DNA of 64,000 nt from Takifugu bimaculatus (GCA_004026145.2 CP034983.1:10370658-10434657), one strand, 5' to 3'. Counted from the first letter of the stretch, positions 45,431-59,046 are shown. Numbers and translations: made by a program. The notes: generated by a model not told the origin, from the sequence alone.

Positions 45431-47300
45431 ACGGAACATTGAGACCGGGCCATTGTATCTGAAAGGCTGAATTAACCTGCGGGAACAAACAGACTTTAGC
45501 TGCAGTTGATTTTCCTCTACAGTCCTCGACCTTCTGACCCTTCACATTCGTACACTCGCTTCGTTTTTACGGGGATTAATAGTGTCTGAACTTTGAGCTG
45601 CCAGGTCATCGCTGCACTTTATCCAAGGACTGTCTGGGGTGGGGGGGGGGGGGGTCTTCGGGTCCGTCCTCACAGGACTTTTGCTCCATTAACCAATCAG
45701 GGCAGGTTCTCTACACATTGGAGCCATCTGTGTTATGCAAATTCCATCAACTGTGGCCATTTTCTGCTCAGAATTTGAAGTCAAATGTAGTAAAAATCAC
45801 ACTTTATTCATGGTTTATTTCTCACGTGGCCTCGGTGGCACGGAGGGACTGAGGGCTCCCTCTCCTTAATTTTGATCCTCTAAAAACGGTTTGTGTCGTG
45901 TTTTGAGACTCATCGTATTTAAAAATTAGCTCCATTCTGAGAAAATGGAACGCCCATCTTTGTTTTATGAAGCCGTCGGAGGGAATAAAAGAGTCAAACA
46001 TTTAAGAAACGGGAACACTCGCCCTTTTTAATGAAGCACTTCAGACGAAACCGGTTCATAAAATAATCACGAGTGAGACAAAAGTGAATCAGTCAATATT
46101 TCCCACCCTCCTCCTCTAATGAGTGACTCGCTGTCTAATTGATGCTAATTGAATAAATGGAGTCATTTGGAATCAGATAGAATCCGTCCCTGAAGGATGT
46201 GGACCATACAAATGTGGGTCCTGATGCTTAACGTGTTTGGAAATGTTAATAAAATTGGGGACTTTTCCACAAAAAATGCCAGACGGGAAGCCCGAAAGCC
46301 GGAACTCTGTATCCGGGGGTGGCTGGCCTGTCTGGAAGGTGCAGATCCCAATCCATCACTAATTTTAATAATAAAGTTTAAGAATGATTTTCTGATATAC
46401 TTCTTGGCCGCCCTCACGAGCGCCGGAGTGATTACATTAACGAGGAATTTCTGTGGAGAACGATAAAAGTGATGAATGCGTTTCTGTTTCGACGGAATAA
46501 CAATGAGGATCAGGATATTTTTAGCCCTAAAAGAATCATCCTGGCGTGAATATTAAGTGCACTGTTTGGGTGGAGAAAGCCTGTTTGAGCAGCTCCTGCG
46601 TCTCCGAGGGGCTTCGCCGGATCGACCTCGCGAGCGGCGCCGGTCGATCTGTTGGGTTTAACCCCAGGGGAGCCGAGGGCCGGCGTGTCCCGCTCCCTCA
46701 ACCTGTAAATCCCATCGATCAGCTGGGATAATAAGGCCGCGCCTACACGTCCCCGGAGAGCGAGACGAGAAAACAATTAAAGCAGTGCCAGCGTGGCGGC
46801 GGCGCCGCGCGGAACCGAAGCAACAAGAGAGCGAGATGGAAGCGGGAGAAGAACTTTCAAAGAGCAGAAAGTGAAGGCAACTTTTCCTTCTGTACCGGTG
46901 CGACAACGGCGTCGGTTCTGCTGAGGCAGAATCCATTATTTAGCACTTAAAGCCCATTTTCACCACGTCAGGTGGGTGTTTTCTGTATCATCGGGCTCGT
47001 TAATGGGATCAATGGGGCTTGTGAGGTGAACCGGTGGCCCGGGTTGCCCACATTCACTTCTGGATCTTAGTCCAAACTAAGGAATCTTCTTTTAGGTTGT
47101 GGCAGCTTCATGGATTCGCTGTTGTTACCGGCTTTGGATCAGGAGCTTTTTCAGCTGGTTTACACAGACCTCACATTTGGGTGAAATGTCCCTTTAAATG
47201 ATGTTACCCTGCTAACCAGCCTGTCCACTGATGGGTAATGATGTCCAGAGGGACGCTGCAACCATGAGACTGAGCAAATAATGAGGTGAAAGAAAATATC

Positions 47301-47370
47301 TGTGTGTGTGTGTGTATCCGTGGGTGTGTATCCGTGTGTGTGTATCCGTGGGTGTGTATCCATGTGTGTC
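47301..47370. repeat. GTGTGTATCCGTG tandem repeat
   Basis: A short GT run is followed by four copies of a 14-16-bp GTGTGTATCCGTGG-like unit. Confidence 0.85.
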
Positions 47371-48450
47371 GGCAGTTGGGTCAAACTTCCCTATCCAGCC
47401 ATTAATCCTGATTTTCTCCCATACTTTAATTTCTGTTTTAAGTTTGCAGCCAGTGACATCAGAAACACATCAAAGACTTTGGGATTTTTTTTTGGAGCCT
47501 TTGATTTATTGCAGGTTATTAAACAATATTCCGGAGCGTGCTCCCGGTTTTCCACTAGTTCACCCTCTGGTCGGGGACAGACGCATCAGTGAAAGACAAA
47601 ACGCACGCACGCACGTGCACTGTGGACCATCCTCTATTTCACGTGCGGCTGGTTGGGAGTGAGTGACAGCCACGGCGTCCTAATTGTCAGCGGTCGTTGG
47701 CGGCGCTCCGCAAAACCCTCATTTGTTCCGTGATGGACGTGAGCAGGCTGCGGTCCTGGCTGTCTGATTCACCAGTCAGGCGCGGCAGGGCTGCAAGGAA
47801 GAAATAAAACATTTACCAGGGAGGTTAGCAGCTTCACCCCCCCTCCTCGATGGATCGTGCGGGAGAAGAGCCGGAACGATCCGATCCGAACTTGGGCCGC
47901 CTTTGATCCCGACGTGCCGCTGCAGCCAGTCGGGTCGTGTTCCGCGTTCCCTCACAAAGCACATATTCAATAACCTGCCAGTCATGCTGGATTCCCTCAT
48001 TTTCCTCCTGTCAGTCGGATCCCAGCAGGACTGAGCGAGCGTTTCCGGTTCGCTGTGTTTTTATTTATGCGACGCCCTCCCGGCAGGAGCCGCCGCCTCC
48101 TCATGGCCACGCAAACACACTGCTGAGGCGGTAACTCGCGTCCGCTGGAACGAACGCACGAAGGTGAACGTTCCTTCCTCTGAACAGGGAGAAGCCCGGA
48201 GCAGGACCAGGCTCATATGGGAGGGGGGAAGGAAAAATATCCTCCTGCGGAGTTTTGAAATCTCTGGATTCTTTTTCTTCCTGGTTTGTAGAACATGAAA
48301 GAAAGAAAGGTCACATGACCTTATGGTGTGTAATCTGTGTGTTTCCAGGGATAACGAGCAATCGGAGAAGTAGCGCTGCGGTTTCCACACGATCTCAGAA
48401 GTGTGAGAAAGAGGCCATAAGTGGTCAAAGCAGTTCTACTCCTCGACTGT

Positions 48451-48465
48451 CCACTAGAGGGCGCC
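48451..48465 (+). promoter_or_regulatory. CTCF-like core motif
   Basis: CCACTAGAGGGCGCC is a near-ideal CTCF core, plus orientation. Occupancy is unknown. Confidence 0.45.
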
Positions 48466-48799
48466 GGATTTTATGGTCACGTGATTTAATCGTCAAAGCA
48501 TTTAAGAATATCGTGAGCTAGCTCGTTTCACGGATTCGGTCGCACGAAGGAGTCAAGCCGCACAAATGTGACAGAGGTTTCGGTGGCATCTGGCTAGAAA
48601 CAGGAAGTTAACTTTGAAAACTTGAACATCTGGAGCGTGTTTTATTTATTTTTTTGTTGTTTTTTTTTTTTTGCTGCTTATACAGTCAAATATTCTGACC
48701 TTATTAAGATTTCCAATAATCGACCACACAGTAAATGAAGTGTTGACATTTCCCTGGCTGATGTGAGCAGATGTTGAACTTGGCTTGTTTTGCATGGGG

Positions 48800-48808
48800 G
48801 GGAGAGAG

Positions 48809-48862
<54 letters not shown>
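48800..48862. repeat. Compound (GA)n-(GT)n-(G)n repeat
   Basis: GA, then about 17 GT units, then a run of about 17 G residues. Confidence 0.95.
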
Positions 48863-51800
48863 TAATGAGCCTTTCCACAAGTTTGCAGAGTGTAAATGGA
48901 TATTAGATGCAAATATTTTGTGACGGTGGACCACATCTGCTTCCAGCTGTTCCAACAAATCCTCCATAATTGGCTGCTGGATGTTTTTGTGCTCCGAAGG
49001 GTCAAACCTGCCAGGCTGATGTTTTATTTATTCAGTGGGCATTTCTGCTTCGGAATTCTATAAAATATTAATAGCTGGACACATGCATTCAGTTATCCGT
49101 TGAAAGACCTCGGACGCGACCAGACGTGCACATATTACTGTTTTTAGGAAGGGTTCCTCGTTAGATCCACCTGCAGGTTCACCAGGCTCCGCCCCCTCCA
49201 GGCCCCGCCCACATCAGCTTCAGCGTAAGGGAATTAATACTTAAACGGGGACTTTTGTCCTCCTGAACATGGACACACAAAAGATCACTAAAAGATGAAA
49301 TTACTGCCAAATTTTGGAAACCAAACGGAACCCGAGTGTCTCTCCTTCCGGCGCGGCGCCGACAGCCTGGTTTGATGACCGCCGTGCTGTGGTGGATTAG
49401 TCCAAATCCACTGTCGAGCTTCCAGGGCGCATCGACGAGAGACAGAAAAGGGTTTTGTTGGTGCTGTTTGCGGCGCTGTTGTGTGCCCGATGTTGTGATG
49501 GTTGTGTAACGGGAGCGTGGCGCGCTGCCGGAGCCCCGGGGACGCCAACATACACCGTGTGTCGGTCACAGCTGGGGGTCTGAAAGTCTTTCTCCGCTGG
49601 GACGGCTCCACCGCGCCTCCCACGTCCTCCCCGCAGCGGTGGCCCAGTTGCTCTCTGGATTTTCTGACCCAATAGGATCTGAGAAGGAGCGCCGGTGGCA
49701 GATTGGAGCACTCCGGTGGATTAGCCCGGCTCCTCGTCTTGGCTCGGCTTGAGACGGAGCCCTGGAGAGCGCTCTGCTTTAGCATGTGAGCTACAGACGT
49801 GCTGGGGAGGGCGAATGTCGTGCACATCTGCCGCTGTCCCTCCAGGGACGCAGCCTGTTTTCGCCCCACCGGAACCCTGGAGAGGAGGGGGTGAGGAGGG
49901 ACGAGTTGAGTCTAATTATCCATCATTGTCCATTAGAGCGCTAATCAGGTGGGATTAATGAAAAAGTTGATCAAAAATGGCTTTTAACCATTTTATCTGA
50001 ATCTGGTGACCAGGTTGAAGCGTCTTTAAGCCTCTTTGCTTGTTTTAATATGAGATGAGCCCAGAAGAGCATCAGGTCGCAGAGCAGCGCTTTCATTCAT
50101 TTTTTTTTGTAGTTTTTTTTGAAAGCAATAAAACAATCTGGAGTCGTGTAATTACCCCTCAGGAGGAATGGGAGCGGAAATAGGTTATTCCTGCAATAAT
50201 TATCTGTAAACATTCCTCACTTCTTCCACGCAATGTGGAAGATTGACAGGAAAAACATGGTGGAACCCCCCCCCCCCCCCCAAATATTTTCAAGTGGAAT
50301 CCTCCACAATTAGGAGGAATGTCGACCGGATGGGAAGAAAGAGCTGGAAAAAACTGCTAATTGAAAACGGAAAAAGGGTCTCTTAATTATTTCTGGGAAT
50401 AAAGGAGCCAAACAGGTTGTGGGGGGGGGGAGTAATTTTAGTGGGTTGCATCATTAAGAGAGTGTAAATTCCTGCTGTGCTGCGCTCACACCGGTTCGGC
50501 GTTCTCAGCGGGGGGGGCTTGATCTCTTGTTTCCATTCATCAGACCAGGAGACGTCGCAACGATTAAACCAACGATTGAAGCTTTTCACCCGGCGCCGCA
50601 TCGCCGCCCAGCATGAGGCGTCCCTGGTCCAGCGGGCCGGAGATAAGAATCGCTCCGGAGCTGCTGGAATTCCAATATGAGAAAGCAATCTTCTTGGGGG
50701 GGGGGGGGCAGTCACCTGTGGAAAGAACCAGGCGCCACAATCGAGCCGATGGAGACGTCAGAGTTTTCTGTGGACAAACGCCGTCCGTGTCGGGCTGAAA
50801 TGGACGTGTGACAGGACCGGGAAGAGCTGAAGTCCTACAAATGGGTTACGTCCTGGAGACGGTCGCAGGAGGCCTGAAAGGAATCGTTGGCTCTTTTTCT
50901 TTTTTTTGACATTTTCTCCTGATGACATTAAAGTCAAAGCAGCATCCGCGGAGACGCTGAAAACGAGCGATCGGGAAGAATTTGGAACGTGCAGATGTGA
51001 GAATGAGTATCTGAGAGATGATAACAACGTCGCCCAGAACTTCAAGTCTCTACAGCAGCGGTTGCCCACACGGGCCGGGACAATTATGGGCTAGCATCGT
51101 AGCGCCAGGCGTCATCGTTAGCCTCGAACAGACACCAGGATGCAGCTTTTAGGTGCTTTCAGATGATTAATGAGCAAATATGTTTGTTTTTTTTGGTTTT
51201 ATTGCCTAAATTTATTGTTGCAAATGTCTCGTTCATGCTTCACGTAGTCCTTTTTAAAATTATTTTACATTATTAAAGTTGATTTTTTTTCCTTAATGGG
51301 CGTATCCAGTGTTTGTTCAGCGGCTGCACGCTCGTCCGCGTTTGTCATTAGCATTCCCGTCGAGTTAGAGGAAAGCGTAAACTTGCGTCAAATTGCTCAG
51401 AGCACTTACAGGAAGTCACAGATGTGGCGGCTCCTAGGACGCTAATTCTTTTGTTTGATTGAAAACAAATTATGAGAAGAGGAGGATAAAAAAAAACTAA
51501 TTGGAGCTTTAATTTCTGGTGGCTTTCAGCTCTGCTGGTGGGGACCTTGAAGCTGATCGTGGTGCCACAGGCGTTGTTGTTAGGGAGACAAAAGAAAAGG
51601 AAACCGGAGCCCAAAAGGTGGCGGATTCAACTTTCAAACCTTTGTTCATGTCAAAATATTCTCTTATTTAGCCTTCAAGCACTGTTGAATTAATGTAAGC
51701 CAGCAGTGTTTCATTGTCTTCTGGCAGGAGGTGTGTGAGCAGAGGAGGGAGTGTGTGATCCCCTAAAAAGGTGTTTTTTCCCAATCCTTTCTATCCCTTT

Positions 51801-51884
51801 TTGAGTTGGAGTTGTTGGATCTAGCTAGTCGCGGTGTTAGTTTGGAGTGTGTGAGTGCCTGTGAGGGAGTGTGTGAGACTCCCA

Positions 51885-51994
51885 GGTGTGCTCGGCCCTC
51901 GTGGCGGCCAACGGCGGCTTGGCCGGGCTGAGCAGGAAGTGCTCGGTGTGGAGGAGGTGGCGGCGCTGGCTGTTCCTGGACAGGGTGGACAGGT
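51885..51994. other. GC-rich block with splice-like borders, possible exon of unknown gene
   Basis: About 110 bp of GC-rich, non-repetitive sequence stands out from AT-richer surroundings. On the plus strand it could run from after CTCCCAG to GACAG before GTGAGG (good donor), with an open frame containing KCSVWRRWRRWLFLDR. On the minus strand CCACCCTGTCCAG is a good acceptor leading into an open frame with LHTEHFLLSPAKPPL. Neither peptide is recognised. Composition alone could explain both. Confidence 0.25.
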
Positions 51995-52074
51995 GAGGTG
52001 TGCTGAGCGCTCCTAAAGCAGCATAGTAGGCAAGGAAGGAAGGACGGAGCCTCTTTCTGACTGTAGTGAGCTGT

Positions 52075-52076
<2 letters not shown>

Positions 52077-52139
<63 letters not shown>
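52077..52139. repeat. (CA)31 microsatellite
   Basis: 63 bp of uninterrupted CA, the longest dinucleotide repeat in the window. Confidence 0.98.
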
Positions 52140-52141
<2 letters not shown>

Positions 52142-52587
52142 ACAGTCAAGAATAAAACTGTACCCTGCAAAAACGTACAAATTGTTGGTGCAGCAGGCTG
52201 AAGGCACGAAGGGCCTTGATCTGGAGCAGCCTTTTACAAAACAAGCTTCTTTTTATCAGTCTGCCAGACATGTGATAAAACAGCAACATCAGACCCCCCC
52301 CCATCAAGAGATTTCTAGATTAAAGAAACAAATGTTTTAAGTGAAGGAACCACTCAGCATTTAATGACGAGGCCCGTCCTTTGCTTTCGTTTGCTGTTTT
52401 CTTTTCCGCCATCGTGGGCTGTTTCAGATTGGGGACGTTAAATGCCAAAGGATGAATCATATTGATGTTGTTTTTATAAGAGCTCCGCATCGCTGAAGGC
52501 AGCTCTGAGCCGCGAAGCTACACCCTGCTAGCTAAAACACACTTCTGCTAGCTAAAGCACGCTTCCAGGACCAGCCTTGGTTTTTAT

Positions 52588-52638
52588 TAACAGTTATTAA
52601 CAGTTTATTAACAGTTATTGACCGTCTATTAACAGTTG
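52588..52638. repeat. TATTAACAGT tandem repeat, 4 copies
   Basis: TTATTAACAG-like decamers are repeated about four times with one diverged copy (TTATTGACCG). Confidence 0.8.
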
Positions 52639-52965
52639 TGGTCTGACTAACCGCACAAAGAGGATGAGCTTTCTGGAGGAAAATGAATGCTAGGCTGAAT
52701 TGCTGCGGCTCAGAGGATTTTAACGGTGCAGAGTCTATTTTAGCCTGTAATCAGGCAGAGCCTCATGCAGCCTCTCAACACGGTCTGAAGCAGCTGGTTT
52801 ATTCTCAGGGACGTGTGGAGGAGGACATGTTGCCACCTGACAGAGGACAGTAGCCAGACGTGACCAGGTTTATTGTTTTAAACACTATTTCAATGTCTTT
52901 GAGGGTTGTAAATTAATGCCAGCTGGTTTTGCAGATTATTCTTTGGTTTTTATGTGATATTGTGA

Positions 52966-53784
52966 CTAAGAATAATATTTTAAGAACACATATTGGCATT
53001 GTGATTCAACACTAACTGTTAATGGCTTTAGAGGGGTTTTACTGAGTGCACGTGTCTTAGGCAGTGGTGGTGGTTCCAGAGGAGATCCAGAAAGTGTTGA
53101 TAGCCTCAGGTCCAAAACACTGGTTTTAGCCAACCTTCTAGACAAAGTACAGGGTTCACTGGTCCGATCCCAGATCCAAGACATCACAGAAATGGATGTT
53201 CCCTCAAGCTTCTTTTTCAGACTGGAGAAAAAGCTGAAAAAGTCCATTGATTGCTTTCTGACCCAGGGCAGGAACCTATGGAGCCTGGGCAGATAAGAGG
53301 ACGGGCTGAAGGAGGGGGTCTGATGGAGGGGTTCTGATGGAGGGGTTCTGATGGAGGAGGTCTGTGATGAACTGCCTGAGGCCTCCCCAATGCCGCTCCA
53401 CAGAGGACGCCAGGACGGACATTTTGGACTTCACTTCGTTATAATAGAGAAGTTGGTGAATCATCTGTCCATGGAAAAAGGGATTGATTGTAATAGGAAA
53501 CTCTCTGGGCCCGGAACCATCTTCAGATGTCCTCACATGGAGCTCTGGGCTACTCCACCTTCAGGTCTCCACGGACCACATCCAGGATCAGCATGACCAG
53601 AGAAAACAAGAAAGGCTCTAGTAGCAATATGTGCATCTATGCGACATGAATGCATAGATACACATTTAGAACAGAGCGGTAAGAGAGGGAGATATGGGGG
53701 TGTAATATAGGAGCACTCAGCAGTCGGGCCTGTATCAGCAGAACCGAATGTTTCCCTACTCACCTTAATTATACACCTTATCAA
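52966..53784 (-). other. Cluster of three minus-strand frames of unknown nature
   Basis: Three successive minus-strand frames of 83, 86 and 93 codons fall within about 820 bp (53784-53533, 53536-53276, 53247-52966). They could be one ancient reading frame broken by frameshifts. Composition looks protein-like: HWGGLRQFITDLLHQNPS and MDFFSFFSSLKKKLEG. I recognise no domain. A short GGAGGGGTTCTGAT tandem (53311-53357) lies inside. This could be a decayed element or chance. Confidence 0.2.
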
Positions 53785-53954
53785 AATAGAAGGTTTTTTT
53801 TATAAACGGCTGCCTCCAATTCATCAGTGTCTGCTGGTAGCTTCCCTCAAAGGCACTTTACCCAGACCAGATCCTGTTCAGGAAGGTTTGGAACAGGCTA
53901 ACGTCTGTGACAGCAAGCTAACGTAAGCTAGCTGTGTCAGAGCAGTAAAACCAT

Positions 53955-53977
53955 TGTGTGTGTGTGTGTGTGTGTGG
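53955..53977. repeat. (TG)n microsatellite
   Basis: About 11 TG units. Confidence 0.93.
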
Positions 53978-56900
53978 GAAATAGCTCAGCTCATGAACTG
54001 AGACACATTCCTTTATTGCTTTTATGGATATGTTATCATATTTTTTACATTAAATGTGAGCCTCGATTCTTTAAAGGTGAAGAATTTCTGTCACGAAACA
54101 CTGATCCGGCCGCTCCGCGCAGGCTAACGTCTTTGATTTGTTCTGGTTGTCAGCCTGCAGGAGCTGCAGCCTCTCGCGTGGAAACTAACTTCAGCTGGGA
54201 GGAAGCGAAATGCGATGAAATATGAAGAGACACATTTAGTTTCTAATGTGACAACTGTTTCCTTACAACCCCAATAATGCCCGCGCCTTTTGAATACGTC
54301 CCATTTTCTCCGCCTGGAAGCCGTAAAACTACAAAATGAATAACATATTTCCATTCAATAGGAAAAAAAATCCATATTCAGGATGAGGGAATAGTCGAGC
54401 GTTCTCCAGGTTTCCTTGAAAAACGTGCTGAAAGAATTAGCATATTGAGTGAAATTCTGTTGTAACGCCCAGAGTTGGAGCCGGCAACGCTTGGTGGTTG
54501 CGGCTTTCCCTCGCGCGCACGTGCGCGCACGCTCACGCGGCTCAAACGTGCATCCAGTTCAGGCGTTCCCTCAATCAATGGAGCCACATTTGGGATTTCT
54601 GAATAGCACAGCTGAGCTCGAACAAACATTCCTGAAAAGAACTTTACTCTCCGAGTCCAAACAAGTTCAGCGGTGGCAAATAAATGTTCTGGAATCAGAC
54701 GTGTGCAGCCGGAGCGTCGCCATGGCGCCGCAGGAGCTAACTGGACTCATTCACATTCACAGTTCATGAGTTCAATAAAATAACACATTTAACGGGTTAA
54801 ACAAACAGCAACAGACATCGGGACAGTTGTCCTCCTGCAGGCTGCCTTGTTGCCATAGCTACAGCAACATTGTTAGCTGCTCCGTTAATGAGAAACTAGA
54901 ACAATCAGACAGATTTTGGCCCAAAAGTAGAACTTGGGTGTTCATACTTAAGGTGTAGTAACGTGTGTAATGTGATCCGCAGACACGGGCGGCACATGTG
55001 GCGTTTCCTCGACAGCCGGAGGTAATCTGGGGTCGTCGGCGCCGCATGAGGAGCCTTCAGAAGCTGCTCCGCTCTGCTGAGCATCCACAGAAAATCTATT
55101 TTTGATGAAAGCCGCCTGAATCCAGATTCGGTTTGTGTCAGTCGGCGACGAAACAAATCAGGAAAACCAAATAAAAACAGACAAAAAAAATAAAAAGGGA
55201 AATCTGAGGTGGAGATTTGGACGGCGGCTGATGGGATGTCGGGTTCCCGAGGGACGTGGACCTCCTGAACCCTCTTCTGCAGTTGCAGACGGTGGTGGTG
55301 CTGGACGGCAGAACCTGCGTCTTTCACGATATCACAGAGCATCAAACCTCTGATGTTCCTCCCACCGAGGTCCAGACTGGTTTACGGGCTCCCTCACAGA
55401 GGCACCAACACTCCCAGTGCACTCATGCTAATTTATTGTGGAGACCATAATTATAATCTGGAGAGAAATAAATGAATCTAGAAAAAAAAAGGAGCCCATG
55501 CGTGGCGCTAATGACACTCCTCACGTCTTTATTTCATCTCTTTTGTTGAAACTTGTGTGTAAATCAGAGAGGAAAACTGAATAATTACCTGATTAATTCA
55601 GCTTTGAGCTTTCAGGCTTCTGCCCAGCGCTGCGCATTGAAGGCGACGTGCGTCCTAATTGACAACGGGCTAATGGGCCTCGCAGCACCGCAGCTCCGCA
55701 CGCCTTCATTTCTGCCCTGCTTTTATTCCATCCCAAGAGCGGCTCGCCTTTCCTGAACGGGGATGCGAGGTTTTTGAATAAAAAAGCCGGGATCTGGCTG
55801 GAACACACACACGTTTGAATATGTGGATGACTGGAGGCCTTCTTATTATCTCCGCTGTCGGTTTGTTTGCGCTCACCTCGGTGAGAGGCTGGTTTTTAAT
55901 GAGGCAAACATGATGTCCTCCAGGTCTGCGCTCCGCGTCTGCTCCTGTACGTCTGTAGGGCGCCTGAGCCCAACAAAAACACACTCAATGCCACCAACGC
56001 CTCCGGAGAACTCTCCTTCTCCACTCTCATGTGCTTTCAGATCTGGCTCTCTTTTTGTTTCTGGGTGTTTTTATTTATTTTTTGTGCATTTCGGGTCAGC
56101 GGCTCCACAACAGCGCAGCTCAGAAGTCTGAAGAGAAGGACCCTGCAGACCAGAAGCTGCTCGAGCATCGGCAGAGAGTCCACGTGGTGCGTTTGATCAT
56201 TTTGAAGGGACATCTGATTGAATCGAGCCTGTTTTCGGTGCCTTTCATGGAAGCTGAGCTGGAAACTCCTCTGTCATCTCTGAATAAAAGAGGGCAAATT
56301 TCCTTTAATCAGCATTTCCAGCAGATGGTCGAGACGCAACTGCACAAGTTGATGTTGACAGTTCTGATGGTTGCACCAGTTATTCCATTAAGCTCTGACG
56401 ACGTGGCTCTTTCAGTCCTTTTTTCCGATATTAGCAGCAACGTCCTGCTAAGAGTGATTGAAAATGCTGCTGTTTCTGTTAAGCTACTAGCCCGCCTCGC
56501 TGTAACCATGGCATCAGAACACGCTACTGCTGCTAGCACGGATACAGCTGCCATTAAACCCTCTCGTGTTAGGCAAAGCTTTTAGAAGAAGCCACCCACC
56601 AGCCTGTTTAAACAGGAGTGTCGGTCGACGCTGCACCTCGGTTCTGCTCAGACTTGCAGGAGTTTGGCAGGAAGGAGCTCCTCTGGCAGCCTGTCCCATG
56701 GAGCCAGGACACGGAGGTCTGGCCCTCTGATAATTCCTGTCCAAATGTCTCCCGTCTGAGCAAACAAATCCCACCGGCGGGGCCAGCTCAGAGGCCCGTG
56801 AAGAATCACAGGCGGCGATTTCTCTGAGTAAACCTCCATGTTGGAGGGTTGGAAGGACATTAAAGCGCCTGTCCTTCCAGCCTCGCGCTGCGATTTCCTC

Positions 56901-59001
56901 AAAACCCGCCCAGGTCAGTCAGCAAATCGGCCCTGACTGACTTAATGCTGCAAAAAACCACATCTTCTTCCATAAAACTCCACGAGTTGGCTGGAGCAGC
57001 AGTCAGCAACGGCGACGGGATGGCAGCAGCGACCTTGTGACGGTCAATTCAGGGACCTTGTGCGTTGCGGAGGCGCATTCTCCGATCCCAACGGCTTCAG
57101 TCCTTGAAGCTCACGGTTATTCAGATCCCACAAATCTTCCGTTTGGGCAGAAAAATACAGCAGTGACAGAACCAGCGAGCTGTAATGGCCGCCGACAGAA
57201 AATTATTCCAGCTATTTGCGGCTAAATCCCCATTATTATGAGGACCGGAGGCTTTTCTGTGTGCTTTGGTCTTTTAAACTCCTGAACTCCGAAGACTCGG
57301 GCTCCGAGGGATTCACCGTCCATTTTAGTCGACAGGAAACAAAGTCCCGTGATTATTTTAGCGCGTTATTTGTTTGGCCTCTTGCGATTCATCTCCTCTG
57401 AATGCTTTTGATTCAGGGTCGCTCCGGAACATTAGATTAATTCTCTGTCCTGGCAGGAAGCCCACCAATTATTTTTAGGGTCAGCTGTAATCAGCGCGAC
57501 GCGTTTGTGCAGATTAGCTGAGAGGCGTGTGATTAAACAGGACAAAGGAGATGATCACCACGTCGGGGAGCTTTACGATACTTTACGGTCTGTTTACTCT
57601 GAAATGATTCTTGTATCTCTGGCAGCAACGCTAAGTACACACAAACACACACTACTTTTAATGGGCTGAGTCCAGGATGGAAGAGTAACTCTGACTCCTA
57701 ACTGGAGATTTCTGTCTTCCAGGGAGAAATTCCAGAGAGGCTAACTGGGCTGTAGGATACCTGCCTGCTCCGAAGGAGACAAATCCTGGCTAATGTTCCT
57801 GGAAGACGCAGAACACACTCGGACGTGAGACGTGGACACTCTCACCTCGATTCAGGCCGCTGTTGGTGTAATTAAAGACCCAGACGGCCGCCGTGACCAC
57901 GTGGTTTTATGGGATTATTGTTGAAACAACAGACATCAAGGTAGCACGGAAGTCTTTTTGGAAAATGTGCTCATCTTTATGGTGTTTTTGAAAGTCGGGA
58001 GTCTGAAATTTAAAGAGTGGGTGGGCATCGGTCCCAATTCAACACAGCTCTTTTCTCTGGTAAACTCGGGCTTTTCTGCACAAAGAGCAATTTCAGGACA
58101 AAAGTTCTGTGGAATGTAAATAGATATTTTCCCCCTTTCCGAGCGAAATGTTCCTCGGCCCGACGTTTCCTCAGAATTCCCACCCACAACCAGATCAAAC
58201 CCAAACAAATTCACTCTTTTTCTTTATCAGTCTTGTCAGCTGCCGGAGTCTTTGTTCATCCAGGCGGGAGAGGAGGAGGAGGAGGAGGAGGGGGAGAAAT
58301 GAAAAAAAGTTGAAGGGAAACAAAAATCAATGCAGAGAAACCCTGTTAAGATTGGCTGGGCATCACCTCTCATCAGTATTCCTTCATCACTGGAGAGGCT
58401 GGAGCTGCTTTAATTGTCCCTCTGCAGACAGAGAGGTTTAAAAGAAGAAAACATCACACCCGCGGAGCCGTCACGAGTAAACACACTTCGCCATCGCTCC
58501 ACCTCCATTATTTATCGGCCTTGCACGTGTCCTTGCCTAGAAGTGCCCATTTTGCAACCCACTCTATCCCCGTTCCGACGCACCTCAGGGAAAACCAAGA
58601 TCCAGCAGTGGTGCTAATGGGACGTGTTAGCCCGAGAACATGCTAACGCTAAGCTAACGCGACGACCCCCTGCTGCCGCGGCCGTGGTCTCGGCAGCGCC
58701 GCAGCCGAGCCGGTGTCAGAACCGGTTCCTTCCTCCTGATGCAGTGGCGCCTTTAAACAAACACCACCGGCGACGGTTTTGGAATTCAAATGCGGGAAAA
58801 CGGCCGTCAGCTGTGTGTCACAGAGAGGCTCGTTAGTCAAATCCTTTGTCTAAACAGGGATGAAAGGACATTTTCATAATAGATCATTCTAATAAATCCC
58901 ACTTCAAATGGTGGAGAGCACAGGTGGACTGGGAAAGAGGCCCTGACCCCGTCTGTGGGGGGCAAGAAGATTCCGAGTTGCCACTCAAGTGCTGTCCTCA
59001 C

Positions 59002-59006
<5 letters not shown>

Positions 59007-59043
<37 letters not shown>
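59007..59043. repeat. (GT)18 microsatellite
   Basis: Uninterrupted GT run. Confidence 0.96.

Positions 59044-59046
<3 letters not shown>

Noticed and set aside
56031..56585. 184-codon plus-strand frame
   Set aside because: Long enough to notice and fairly protein-like at its end, but no domain is recognised and there is no splice or promoter support. It is likely chance or an old repeat.
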